Shown here: positions 43,540 to 52,224 of the stretch, piece after piece
Numbering within the stretch: the stretch's first letter is position 1
How the letters are laid out: every line of letters starts with the position of its first letter
Assembly (NCBI RefSeq): GCF_024298965.1
Contig: NZ_CP085193.1
Span: 1,178,001 to 1,242,000 of the forward strand
Origin: Streptomyces rapamycinicus NRRL 5491
GTDB lineage: Bacteria; Actinomycetota; Actinomycetes; Streptomycetales; Streptomycetaceae
Length of the DNA: 64,000 nucleotides
Reading direction: 5' to 3'
The notes under the pieces: model-generated
The model's database searches: none
Seen by the model: only the letters and a program-made list of their open reading frames with translations
What the model was told of the DNA's origin: nothing
Made by a program: the position numbers and the translations under genes

Positions 43540-44331
43540 ATGCGCGCACATGAGCATGACCACGGACATGAGCACGATGAGTCCCTCGCCTCGTCGAAGC
43601 GGACGGACCCTCATGAGCGGGCGGAGTTTCCGCATCTGCTGAGGGCCGCCGCCACCGGCCGTACGGAGGTGCTCGGCCCGTCCGGGATGAACACCCTGCA
43701 GCGCGCGGTCGGCAACTCGGCCGTCGGCGCGGCGCTCCAGCGGGACGCCGAACAGGGCGAGGAGGGCGAGCGACGGTCGAGCGTCCATGACGTCGTCTCG
43801 TCCGGCGGCGGGGAGCCCCTGGACACCGACACCCGCGGCGACATGGAGTCCCGGCTCGGCGCCGATTTCGGGAACGTACGGGTGCACACCGGCTCCGCCG
43901 CGCACGAGTCGGCGAAGGAGGTCGGGGCCCACGCCTACACGGTCGGCAACGACGTGGTCTTCCAGCGGGACAGCTACGACCCGTCCTCGCATCAGGGCCG
44001 CACCACGCTCGCCCATGAGCTGACCCACGTCATCCAGCAGCGCGGCGGCCCGGTCGACGGTACGGAGGCCCCGGGCGGAATCCGGGTGAGCGATCCGTCC
44101 GACCGCTTCGAGCAGGAGGCGTCGGCCAACGCCGAACGGGTGATGGCGGAGCCGTCCCCCGCCCCGGCTCCGGCGACCGGCCCCGAGTCCGCCGCGCCGT
44201 CCACCGCGGCCCCGGTGCAGCGCCAGGAGGCGGACGAGGACGAGGAGCCGGCGGACGTCCAGGGGGCCTTCGTCCAGCGGGCCGCCGAGGGCGGGGCGGA
44301 GGAAGAGGAGGAGGCTCCGCCCGAGGGGTAG
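43540..44331 (+). CDS. DUF4157 protein of an eCIS locus (HExxH metallopeptidase-like)
   Basis: A 263-residue protein. A His-rich lead (MRAHEHDHGHEHDES) is followed by LQRAVGNSAVGAALQR (53-68), a motif also found in the large effector at the other end of the locus. The DUF4157 domain (about 92-172) contains LGADFGNVRVHTG, AYTVGNDVVFQ and the zinc-peptidase motif HELTH (159-163). The C-terminus is Pro/Ala/Glu-rich and acidic. DUF4157 is strongly associated with extracellular contractile injection systems, where members are treated as cargo or cargo-processing proteins. GGGGAG lies 7 bases before the ATG. Confidence 0.85.
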   Translation: MRAHEHDHGHEHDESLASSKRTDPHERAEFPHLLRAAATGRTEVLGPSGMNTLQRAVGNSAVGAALQRDAEQGEEGERRSSVHDVVSSGGGEPLDTDTRGDMESRLGADFGNVRVHTGSAAHESAKEVGAHAYTVGNDVVFQRDSYDPSSHQGRTTLAHELTHVIQQRGGPVDGTEAPGGIRVSDPSDRFEQEASANAERVMAEPSPAPAPATGPESAAPSTAAPVQRQEADEDEEPADVQGAFVQRAAEGGAEEEEEAPPEG

Positions 44332-44341
44332 CCCGGCCCGG

Positions 44342-45712
44342 TCAGTCGTCGGCCTTCGCCGCCGAGATCTTGCCGCCCAGGAACAGCGACTCCGAGCACC
44401 TGGACGGTGCCGGTGCCTTCACCGGCCGCCCCACCTCGCGGCAGCTCACCGAGATCGTGACCTTGCCCTTGGCCGCCACCTGGATGGGGGTCACGAAGTG
44501 GTAGTCGGAGTCGCGGAAGTTCTCCAGCGCCAGATTGAGCAGTTGTCCGTCCTCGCTGGAGATGACCAGCGTCCCCGCGTCGCCCTGCGGATTCTGCACC
44601 ACGATGTCGGTGAGCTCGAGGCTCTTCCCCTCGGGAACCGTGTACGCGGTGCGCTCGGCGGCCCCGCCGCCCACCGCGTCACGCACCTGCACCCGCGCGC
44701 TGGTCGGGGCCGCGGGCCCGCCCGGCTCACCCGGTCCGGCGCTCGAACCGTCCGACGGGCCACGGGACTTGTCGCCGCCGGGGCCGGTCGATCCCCCGTC
44801 CTGACCCCCGTCCTGACCGCCGCCGCCCGACGCCCCCTGACGGCCGTCCTGCTTCCCGTCCTGACCGCCGCCGCTCTCCTTGTCCCCTTGCTTCACGGCG
44901 GATTCGACCGCCTGCGGGGTGATCGCCTCCCGGGCGGCCGACCGTACGGTGGGGCGCAGCAGCGCGTACCAGAAGCCGACCAGGAGCGCGGCCACCAGGA
45001 CGGCGGCGGCGAGGGCCCGGGGCAGCCAGCGGGGCAGGATGGCCTGCTGCTCGTAGGAGCCGTCCAGGACCACCGGCTCGTACGGGTCCTGGCCATCGCC
45101 CATCCGCGGTGTCACCACCGCCTGGAACGGATGGGTGATCGGGGTGCCGCGCCACAGCCGCTGGGCGGGGCGCACCGTGAGCGCGGCGAACTTGGCCTCG
45201 CCGGGCGGTACGGTCAGCTCGGCAGGCTGGAAGGCCGTCTTGGCCCGTTCGGTGGCCCCGCGTGCGCCGAGCCCCACCGTGAGGGGTGTGTTGCCGCGAT
45301 TGTCCACCGCCACCTTGTGACGGCCGCGCCAGGCGCTGTTGGAGCCGCGGGGCACCAGTTCCGAGGTGACCTCGGTGAAGGGCAGCACCGTCACACCGCG
45401 TTCGAGGACGGTGGTCTCGCTGTGTTCGCTGGTCGGCACCACCCGCAGCCCGAGCGGTATCTCCCCGGGAGCCGTCGCGGGGCCGCGGGGCGGACGCAGC
45501 CTCAAGGTGGCGGTGCCCGTCGCCCCCGGGTAGAGCGAGAGGGTCTCCGGTTCCACGGTGGTCCAGGCGGCACAGGGCCCGACCACCTCGAATCGGCACT
45601 CCTCCACGGTGGTTCCCGAATTGAGCACCTGTACGGGGAGTTCGGCCTCGCCGCCGGGCTCGACGACGACGGAGGACTCGTCCAGGCTCGCCGAAACACT
45701 CATGCCGCGCAC
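44342..45712 (-). CDS. Membrane-anchored Ig-like-domain protein (eCIS-associated)
   Basis: A 456-residue protein. Residues 1 to about 225 look like two immunoglobulin-type beta domains (GEAELPVQVLNSGTTVEECR and VAVDNRGNTPLTVGLGARG). A single membrane span follows (about 234-255), then a Gln/Gly/Asp/Lys low-complexity stretch and a C-terminal beta domain (about 330-456) with SVSCREVGRP. There is no N-terminal signal peptide, so the first domains probably face the cytoplasm. The GTG at 45712 has GGAG 6 bases upstream; the ATG at 45703 is an alternative. Similar genes accompany Streptomyces injection-system loci. Function unknown. Confidence 0.72.
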   Translation of the reverse strand: MRGMSVSASLDESSVVVEPGGEAELPVQVLNSGTTVEECRFEVVGPCAAWTTVEPETLSLYPGATGTATLRLRPPRGPATAPGEIPLGLRVVPTSEHSETTVLERGVTVLPFTEVTSELVPRGSNSAWRGRHKVAVDNRGNTPLTVGLGARGATERAKTAFQPAELTVPPGEAKFAALTVRPAQRLWRGTPITHPFQAVVTPRMGDGQDPYEPVVLDGSYEQQAILPRWLPRALAAAVLVAALLVGFWYALLRPTVRSAAREAITPQAVESAVKQGDKESGGGQDGKQDGRQGASGGGGQDGGQDGGSTGPGGDKSRGPSDGSSAGPGEPGGPAAPTSARVQVRDAVGGGAAERTAYTVPEGKSLELTDIVVQNPQGDAGTLVISSEDGQLLNLALENFRDSDYHFVTPIQVAAKGKVTISVSCREVGRPVKAPAPSRCSESLFLGGKISAAKADD

Positions 45713-45932
45713 CGTATTCTCCGGTCCACGGCGTCGGCAGCGGCCGCGCAGTCACACTTTCGGGCAATTACGGTGCCCGGTGAGCCACGCGCAATTCCCT
45801 TGGGGAACTAGGGGGTTTACTGTGGTTTCCCGTTACAGGGAGGCGAGCGTGAATGAAATGTGTGGATGACATGGACACGACATGCGCACTTCATCAGGCC
45901 CCTCCCTCAGTCGCCCGAGGGGAGAGAGCGAC

Positions 45933-46571
45933 GTGCACCAGAAGACGGGAGATCGCGTTACGGTGGCACTGCGCGCCGGGGACCCGGTGTCACAGGCCGG
46001 AGTGGCCAGCCAACTGCGCACCCGGCCCGAGGTCAAGGTCATCGACTGGGACGAACCAGACGCGCCACAGGTGGTGGTCGTCGTCCTGGACGTCCTCGAC
46101 GACGGCGCTCTACGCGTGTTGCGCCAGGTTCAGCGGACCAGCGCCGCGCGGGGGGTGCTGGTCACCACCCATATCGACGAACAGCAACTGGTCAACGCCG
46201 CCGAGTGCGGTTTCGTGGGAGTCGTCCGCCGTGCCGAGGCCACGCCGGAGCGGCTGGTCCAAGTGATCGGCGCGGTGGCGAAGGGCGAGGGCCGGGTCCC
46301 ACCGGATCTGCTGGGCAGCCTGCTCGAGCAGGTGGGCCGGCTCCAAGGTCAAGTACTGGCGCCGAACGGGCTCAATTTCACCGGTCTGGCCGCCCGGGAG
46401 ATCGAAGTGCTGCGGCTGGTCGCCGAGGGCTATGACACCGCGGATATCGCGATGAAACTCTCCTACTCCGAACGCACCATCAAAAACGTTCTGCACGCGG
46501 TCATGACGCGGCTGAATCTCCGTAACCGCTCCCATGCCGTGGCATACGCGCTCCGACAGGGATTGATTTGA
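45933..46571 (+). CDS. LuxR-family response-regulator-like protein with degenerate receiver
   Basis: A 212-residue protein: a receiver-like domain (8-120) and a LuxR helix-turn-helix (about 145-205: LAAREIEVLRLVAEGYDTAD, then IAMKLSYSERTIKNVLHAVM). The usual acidic pair at the N-terminal end is reduced to a single Asp (RAGDPV). The phosphoacceptor position is probably Asp53 in VVLDVLDD. The conserved Lys after strand 5 appears as Arg (VGVVRRAEA). GTG at 45933 has GGGGAGAG upstream. It is the first plus-strand gene of the eCIS core and may regulate it, perhaps without phosphorylation. Confidence 0.83.
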   Translation: MHQKTGDRVTVALRAGDPVSQAGVASQLRTRPEVKVIDWDEPDAPQVVVVVLDVLDDGALRVLRQVQRTSAARGVLVTTHIDEQQLVNAAECGFVGVVRRAEATPERLVQVIGAVAKGEGRVPPDLLGSLLEQVGRLQGQVLAPNGLNFTGLAAREIEVLRLVAEGYDTADIAMKLSYSERTIKNVLHAVMTRLNLRNRSHAVAYALRQGLI

Positions 46572-46676
46572 GCATTGCCTCAAGGGGCAGCCGGCCCTTC
46601 CCCAAGGGCTGGCTCGCACCCCGGTGCGCCGCTCCCCGATGAACCGCGATCGTGGAGCCCGGCGCGCCGATATCGA

Positions 46677-49415
46677 GTGGGGTGTTCTGTGCGTTCTGTG
46701 CGTTCTGCGCGGCGTTCTGCGCGGGGGTTCCAGTCCTTCCGACCGCTGGCCGGTGCACCTGGTGAGGCGCGTGCTCGCGCCTTCCGCGTGGGCACGCTGA
46801 CCGCCGTTCTGCTTCTGGTGATCAGCGCCGTACCGGGCGCGGCCGCGGGCAAGCGCGCGGCGGCCCAGGATCCGGCGGTCACCCCGGCCGTGGTGGACGA
46901 GCCGCTCGACCCGGGTGACGCGCTGACCGTGGACAAGAAGGTGCGCACCCCCGTGGTCCCGCCCCGACCGGACGTGGTGCTGCTGGTCGACGGCACCGGC
47001 AGCATGCAGCCCACCATCGACAACGTCCAGGCCAACCTGGAGCAGATCACCACCAGGGTGCGCGAACAGCAGCCCGACTCCCGCTTCGCCGTCGCCACCT
47101 ACGGCGATCAACAGGTGGACGGCGAAAGGGTGTTCACGACTCTCCAGCCGCTGACGGACGACCTCGACGCCGTACGGAGGGGCGTCGATCAGCTCACCGA
47201 CGACCGCGGCTCGTACAGCCCCGGGCCCGCCGAGGACTGGATCAACGCTCTGTGGCAGATCTCCAACGGGGCGAGCGGAACCTTCCGTGAGAGCGCGAGC
47301 CCCGTCGTCGTCCTCGTCGGCGACGCCTCCAGCCACGACCCCAGCAAGGGACATTCGCTCACCGATGGCATCAACGCGCTCAAGGACGGGGGTGTCCGCG
47401 TTCTCGCCGTGGACGTGGCGACCGAACTCGGCGACGGCCTGAACGGCAACGGCGACAACGGCAACGGCCCGGGCCAGAACCAGGAGCCGACACACGATCC
47501 CGATCAGGCCACCGAGGTCGTCCGGGCCACGGGCGGCAGGCTCTTCCGGAACATCGACGCCGACGAGGTGGCCGCCACGGTGGCGGAGGGGCTGACCAAT
47601 CTGCCGACCACCGTCAGCTATCAGACCTTCGGCTGCGACGCCGCCCTCTCCGTCACCCTGGATCCCGCCACCCGGCAGGTGACCAGCGGGGAAGTGGCCA
47701 CGTTCACCGAAACCATCACGGTGGCGGACGACGCGCCGGAGGGGGCCACGGTCCACTGCGCTGTGCAGTTCCTGCTCGACGGCAAGCCGCCGAGCGGGCG
47801 AATGCCGGACGATGTGGTACCCGCCCGGGAGCTCCACGGTCGGACCGGGAGCCCCGGCTCCGGCACGGACTCCGGAACGGGCTCCGACACGGGCTCCGGC
47901 ACGGGTTCCGACGGCACCGACGGATCCATCGCCGGGGCCGTCGGGGGTGCCGTGGGCGGCACCGACGGCGGCGGGAACGGCGGACTCATCGGCGGCGCGG
48001 TCGGTGGGGTGTCGAGCGGATCCGACGGCTGCGGCGGCGGCTCGATCGCGGGCCTCGCGGTGGGCGGTGCCGGAGGCTCGGACAGCGGAGGCGACGGCGG
48101 CGTGATCGCCGGAGTGCTGGGCGGAGTCATCGGAGGCTCCGGCGACGGCGACGGCTGCGGCGGAGAAGCGAACGGCGGTTCCGGTACCGAAGGCAACGGC
48201 TCGGACGGCGGTTCCGTGGCCGGTGCCATCGGCGGGGTGGTCGGCGGAGCCGACGGCGGCCAGAACGCCGGTGCCATCGGCGGGCTGCTCGGCGGAGCCA
48301 CGAGCGGGAGCGGCGGCGAGAACGGGGGCGACCAGAACGGCGGACAGGTCGGCGGCCAGCAGAACGGCGGGGACCAGAACGGCGGGAATCAAAACGGAGG
48401 ACAGCAGAACGGCGGCCAGAACGGCGGCCCCGGCGGTGAAGACGGTGGCGGAGACGGTGGCGACGACCCCGCCCCCGAGGACTACCAGCAGCGCATCAGC
48501 ATCACCGTCAACGATGTGACCGCCCCCGTCGTCACCGTGGACGACCGCACCATCGAGGCCACCGACGACAACGGCACCGAGGTCGACTTCACCGCCACGG
48601 CCCGGGACGCGGTCGACGGCGAACTGCCCGTCAGCTGCGCCCCGGCCCCCGGATCGCGCTTCCCCGTCGGCCGGACCCGGGTCAGCTGCACCGCCACCGA
48701 CTCCTCCGGCAACACCGGTACCGATACGGCGACCTTCACCGTGCTCCCGGCCCCCGTACCGGACGAGGCGGATCTCGCCGTCACCACGACCGTCGGCCCC
48801 ACACCCGCCTACACCGGGCTGAGGACCGGGGCGCGACTCACCCTCACCAACTCCGGCCCCAAGACGGCCAGGAACGTCGTGGTCACCACCGGCTGGCCCC
48901 GCACCGAGGACGCGGGCGACCGCGACCTCTCCAAGGTGTCGCGGTGCACCCGTGCCGCCCCGTGCACCATCGCGCCGGGCGGACGGATCACGGTGGCCCA
49001 GTCGGCCGTCTACCGCACGGCGATCAGCGGTGAGCTGAAGGTCTCCGTCAGCGGTTCGCCCCGCGATCCCCATCGTGCCGACAACACGGACACGGCCCGC
49101 GTCCGTGTCCTTCAGCCCAAGCTCACCGTCACCCCCAAGGTCGCCCGCTCCGGCGATGTGACGGTCGCCCGCGGCGAGGACTTCCCGCCCGGCGCCACGG
49201 TCGCACTCAGGTGGCAGCCGGGCGTCACCGCGACCCGGTCGACCGTACGGGTGGGTCGTGGCGGCACCTTCGAGGCCCAGGTTCTGGTGTTGCGCAAGGA
49301 CCGGCTCGGCCCCCGCGAGCTCCGCGCCACGGTGCGGGGACTGGAGCGGCTGGAGAAGCCCGTGCTCGTCGTACGGCGCAATCTGCAACCGCCCGACTTC
49401 GCCGGCCGGGGGTGA
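46677..49415 (+). CDS. Secreted VWA-HYR protein with Gly-rich low-complexity centre (eCIS-associated)
   Basis: About 912 residues. After an Arg-rich lead, a signal or anchor segment reads TLTAVLLLVISAVPGAAAG. The von Willebrand A domain (about 95-270) has DGTGSM in the metal-site position (DxSxS-like). The centre (about 385-600) is almost all Gly/Ser/Asp/Asn/Gln with repeated GGAVGG, SIAG and QNGG units. A HYR domain (about 608-695: TARDAVDGELPVSC to SCTATDSSGNTGTDT) and DUF11/CARDB-like beta domains follow. The start is uncertain: GTG at 46677 or 46689, or TTG at 46575. Such adhesin-like proteins recur in Streptomyces injection-system loci. Role unknown. Confidence 0.75.
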   Translation: MGCSVRSVRSARRSARGFQSFRPLAGAPGEARARAFRVGTLTAVLLLVISAVPGAAAGKRAAAQDPAVTPAVVDEPLDPGDALTVDKKVRTPVVPPRPDVVLLVDGTGSMQPTIDNVQANLEQITTRVREQQPDSRFAVATYGDQQVDGERVFTTLQPLTDDLDAVRRGVDQLTDDRGSYSPGPAEDWINALWQISNGASGTFRESASPVVVLVGDASSHDPSKGHSLTDGINALKDGGVRVLAVDVATELGDGLNGNGDNGNGPGQNQEPTHDPDQATEVVRATGGRLFRNIDADEVAATVAEGLTNLPTTVSYQTFGCDAALSVTLDPATRQVTSGEVATFTETITVADDAPEGATVHCAVQFLLDGKPPSGRMPDDVVPARELHGRTGSPGSGTDSGTGSDTGSGTGSDGTDGSIAGAVGGAVGGTDGGGNGGLIGGAVGGVSSGSDGCGGGSIAGLAVGGAGGSDSGGDGGVIAGVLGGVIGGSGDGDGCGGEANGGSGTEGNGSDGGSVAGAIGGVVGGADGGQNAGAIGGLLGGATSGSGGENGGDQNGGQVGGQQNGGDQNGGNQNGGQQNGGQNGGPGGEDGGGDGGDDPAPEDYQQRISITVNDVTAPVVTVDDRTIEATDDNGTEVDFTATARDAVDGELPVSCAPAPGSRFPVGRTRVSCTATDSSGNTGTDTATFTVLPAPVPDEADLAVTTTVGPTPAYTGLRTGARLTLTNSGPKTARNVVVTTGWPRTEDAGDRDLSKVSRCTRAAPCTIAPGGRITVAQSAVYRTAISGELKVSVSGSPRDPHRADNTDTARVRVLQPKLTVTPKVARSGDVTVARGEDFPPGATVALRWQPGVTATRSTVRVGRGGTFEAQVLVLRKDRLGPRELRATVRGLERLEKPVLVVRRNLQPPDFAGRG

Positions 49416-49421
49416 GACTCC

Positions 49422-50117
49422 GTGATCCACGAGGTCGACGAGGCGCTGCGCGCCATGTTCCGGAGCGACGCCCTGACGGGCGGCCAGGTGGCCGTGGTCT
49501 TCGACGCCCCCACCCGTGACTGGGCCGCCAAGGTCAACGCCCCCACCGTCAATCTCTATCTGTACGACATCCGCGAGGACATGCGGCGCCGGGAACGCGG
49601 TCTGCTCAATGAGTACGACGAGCAGGGCACCATCGTGGCCCGGCGCCGCCCGCCCCGCTACTTCAAGCTCTCGTACCTCATCACCGCGTGGACCAAGCGT
49701 CCCGAGGACGAGCACCGGCTGTTGTCCTCGCTGCTGTCCTGTCTGCTGCGGTACGAGGCCCTGCCCGCCGAACGGCTCTCCGGCACGCTCGCCGAACTCG
49801 GCGTGTCCGTACCCATGACGGTCGCGCTCCCACCCCCCGAGGACCGGTCGTTCGCCGATGTGTGGAGCGCGCTCGGGGGCGAACTCAAGCCCTCGCTCGA
49901 CCTGGTGGTGAGCGTGCCGGTCACCGAATCGCCGGTCTATCCGGCGGGTCCGCAGGTGGGCGAGGAGGGGGTGCGCCTGGGCTTCTCCGACTCCTCAACG
50001 GAGGTCCCCGGGCCCCCGGCGCCCACCCAGCCGATGCCGGGTGGCGCCAACCTGCCGCTGTACGGCACCCGACGCACCGGCATCGCCTCCCGCGTGGCGG
50101 AAGAGCGGGCCGAATGA
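49422..50117 (+). CDS. DUF4255/Pvc16 N-terminal-domain protein
   Basis: A 231-residue protein. The Pvc16-N domain covers residues 1 to about 170: MIHEVDEALRAMFRSDAL, NAPTVNLYLYDIREDMRRRE and RYFKLSYLITAWTKRPEDEH are typical. In PVC/Afp-type particles this protein belongs to the distal cap and baseplate-assembly set and helps finish the tube-sheath. The C-terminus is Pro-rich. GTG at 49422 with GGTGAG upstream, six bases after the VWA gene. Its stop overlaps the AAA+ start (ATGA), so the two proteins are made together. Confidence 0.85.
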   Translation: MIHEVDEALRAMFRSDALTGGQVAVVFDAPTRDWAAKVNAPTVNLYLYDIREDMRRRERGLLNEYDEQGTIVARRRPPRYFKLSYLITAWTKRPEDEHRLLSSLLSCLLRYEALPAERLSGTLAELGVSVPMTVALPPPEDRSFADVWSALGGELKPSLDLVVSVPVTESPVYPAGPQVGEEGVRLGFSDSSTEVPGPPAPTQPMPGGANLPLYGTRRTGIASRVAEERAE

Positions 50118-52210
50118 CGAGCACGACGGACACGGAAACCGAAGTACCGGACCCGAGCCTGCGCCATCTCGTCGACCGCGCCATCCTCGTCGAACAGCGG
50201 GTACGGCGCGCCGTCCAGGCCCGTCAGCTCACCGACCCCAACCCCGACGACGCCTTCCGCGGTCTCTACCTCAGCGACGAGACCATCCACCGGCTTCTCG
50301 ACTCCGGGCGCTCCCTCGACGCCACCGCCCCCGACGAGGCCGATGCCACCCTCCTGGCCGAGGCCGAGGCGCGCGCCGACGCCGCGGCCCGGGTGGGTCA
50401 CCCGACCCGGCTGCGCTCCCTCATCCATGACTTCGGCCTCTCCGCGCTCGATGTGGAGATCCTGCTGATCGCTCTCGTCCCTGATCTGGACGATCGTTTC
50501 GAGCAGTTCTACGGCTACCTCAACGACGATGTCACCCGCCGCCGGCCGTCCATCGGGCTCGCCCTCGGCCTCTGCGGGCTCTCCGCCGCCGACGCGGCCG
50601 CCCGGTCCAGGCTGTCCCCGCAAGCCCCGCTCCGCGCGGGTGGTCTGCTGCTGGTCGAGGAGCCGGACCGCCCGTTCCTGGCCCGCGCGCTCCGGGTCCC
50701 CGACCGGGTCACGGCGCATCTCCTCGGCGATGACACACCCGATCCACGCATCGTCGATGTGCTCGCCCCGTGGCAGGACGTGTCCGGCGTCGGCGATCCG
50801 GTCCCGCTCGCCCGTGCCCTCGCCGCCGAGGAGCCCCTGGCGTACCTCCGGGAGGACCAGGGCGGCGCGGGCACGGCGCTCGGGGCCCGCGCCCTCGCCC
50901 GGTCGGGCCACGCCGTCCTCGGTCTCGACCTCGAACGCCTCACGCGGGACCCCCATCCGGCCGAGGCGGTACGGATCCTCGCCCGCGAGGCCCGGCTCAC
51001 CTCCTCCGGTCTGGTGTGCGGTCCGATCGACACCCTCGTGCGGGAGCGGCCCGAGGTCATCCGGCTGGTGACCGACGTCCCGCTCCCCGTCGTCCTGGTC
51101 GGCCGCGTCCCCTGGGACGCCGCGTGGTCCTCCCGTCCGCCGTTGCTGCTGCACGCCCCGCGCGTGGAACCGACGGCACGGGCGGCACTCTGGTCGGACG
51201 CCTACGGCGCCCCGGTCCCCGCTGACCTGGACCTCACCCGCCTCCTCGCCCCGTTCCTCCTCACCCCGGACCAGATCACCCGGGCCGCCCGGGGCGCCGC
51301 CCAGAGCGCCGCGCTGGACGGCGGCACCCTGCGTCCGGGCCACATCCGCGCCGGGGCACGGGCTCAGAACGCGGCGGGGCTCGACCGGCTCGCCCGCCGG
51401 ATCGAACCGGCCGTGGGCTGGTCCGACCTCGTACTTCCTCCGGGCCCCCGCGCCCAGCTCCGTGAACTCACCGCCCGCGCCCGCCACCGGGACCGGGTCC
51501 TGGGCGAATGGGGCATGCGGCCGGGCGGCGGCCGGGGGCGCGGCGTCACCGCCCTCTTCGCGGGGGACTCCGGCACGGGCAAGACGATGTCGGCCGAGGT
51601 GATCGCCGCCGACCTGGGCCTGGACCTCTACACGGTCGATCTGGCCACCGTCATCGACAAGTACGTGGGCGAGACCGAGAAGAACCTGGAGCGCATCTTC
51701 ACGGAGGCCGCCGGTATCAACGGCGTTCTGCTCTTCGACGAGGCGGACGCCATCTTCGGCAAACGCTCGGAGGTCAAGGACGCGCATGACCGCTATGCGA
51801 ACGTAGAGAGCGCGTATCTCCTCCAGCGCATGGAGACGTTCGACGGCCTGGCCATCCTCGCCACCAACCTCCGCGCCAACCTGGACGACGCCTTCACCCG
51901 CCGACTCGATCTCGTCGTAGATTTCCCCCTGCCCGACGCCGACCACCGCCGTCTGCTGTGGGACCGCTCCCTGGGCACCGCCCTCCCCCGCTCCACCGAT
52001 CTGGACCTGGACTTCTGCGCCGAGTCCTTCGAGCTGGCCGGCGGCAACATCCGGTCGGTGGCCGTCACCGCCGCCTATCTCGCGGCCGAATCCGGCGGTC
52101 CGGTGACGATGCCCGGCCTCATCCACGCCCTGCAGCGGGAGTACCAGAAGCTGGGCCGACTGACCCTGGCCTCGGAGTTCGGCCCGTACATGTCGCTGCT
52201 GGCGGACTGA
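50114..52210 (+). CDS. eCIS AAA+ ATPase (Pvc15/Afp15-like)
   Basis: A 698-residue protein. A long N-terminal region (1-430, mostly helical, LRHLVDRAILVEQRVRRAVQ near the start) precedes a single AAA+ module. Walker A is FAGDSGTGKT (about 483-492) and Walker B is GVLLFDEADAIFGKRSEVKD (about 537-556). The sensor-1/pore side is TFDGLAILATNLRANLDDAF, with arginine fingers in FTRRLD. Every contractile injection locus of this class has one such ATPase. It is thought to help load or assemble the particle. Coupled by four bases to the Pvc16-N gene. Confidence 0.9.
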   Translation: MTSTTDTETEVPDPSLRHLVDRAILVEQRVRRAVQARQLTDPNPDDAFRGLYLSDETIHRLLDSGRSLDATAPDEADATLLAEAEARADAAARVGHPTRLRSLIHDFGLSALDVEILLIALVPDLDDRFEQFYGYLNDDVTRRRPSIGLALGLCGLSAADAAARSRLSPQAPLRAGGLLLVEEPDRPFLARALRVPDRVTAHLLGDDTPDPRIVDVLAPWQDVSGVGDPVPLARALAAEEPLAYLREDQGGAGTALGARALARSGHAVLGLDLERLTRDPHPAEAVRILAREARLTSSGLVCGPIDTLVRERPEVIRLVTDVPLPVVLVGRVPWDAAWSSRPPLLLHAPRVEPTARAALWSDAYGAPVPADLDLTRLLAPFLLTPDQITRAARGAAQSAALDGGTLRPGHIRAGARAQNAAGLDRLARRIEPAVGWSDLVLPPGPRAQLRELTARARHRDRVLGEWGMRPGGGRGRGVTALFAGDSGTGKTMSAEVIAADLGLDLYTVDLATVIDKYVGETEKNLERIFTEAAGINGVLLFDEADAIFGKRSEVKDAHDRYANVESAYLLQRMETFDGLAILATNLRANLDDAFTRRLDLVVDFPLPDADHRRLLWDRSLGTALPRSTDLDLDFCAESFELAGGNIRSVAVTAAYLAAESGGPVTMPGLIHALQREYQKLGRLTLASEFGPYMSLLAD

Positions 52211-52224
52211 CGGGCCGACGAGGG

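Noticed and set aside
47920..48470. Collagen-like repeat in the VWA protein
   Set aside because: The glycine spacing is not a regular Gly-X-Y triplet; it is a mixed Gly/Ser/Asn/Gln low-complexity stretch.
46110..49715. A 1,201-codon open frame on the minus strand opposite the LuxR, VWA and Pvc16-N genes
   Set aside because: Antisense open frames are expected in very GC-rich DNA. The translation has no domain and the plus-strand genes have clear families, overlaps and ribosome-binding sites.
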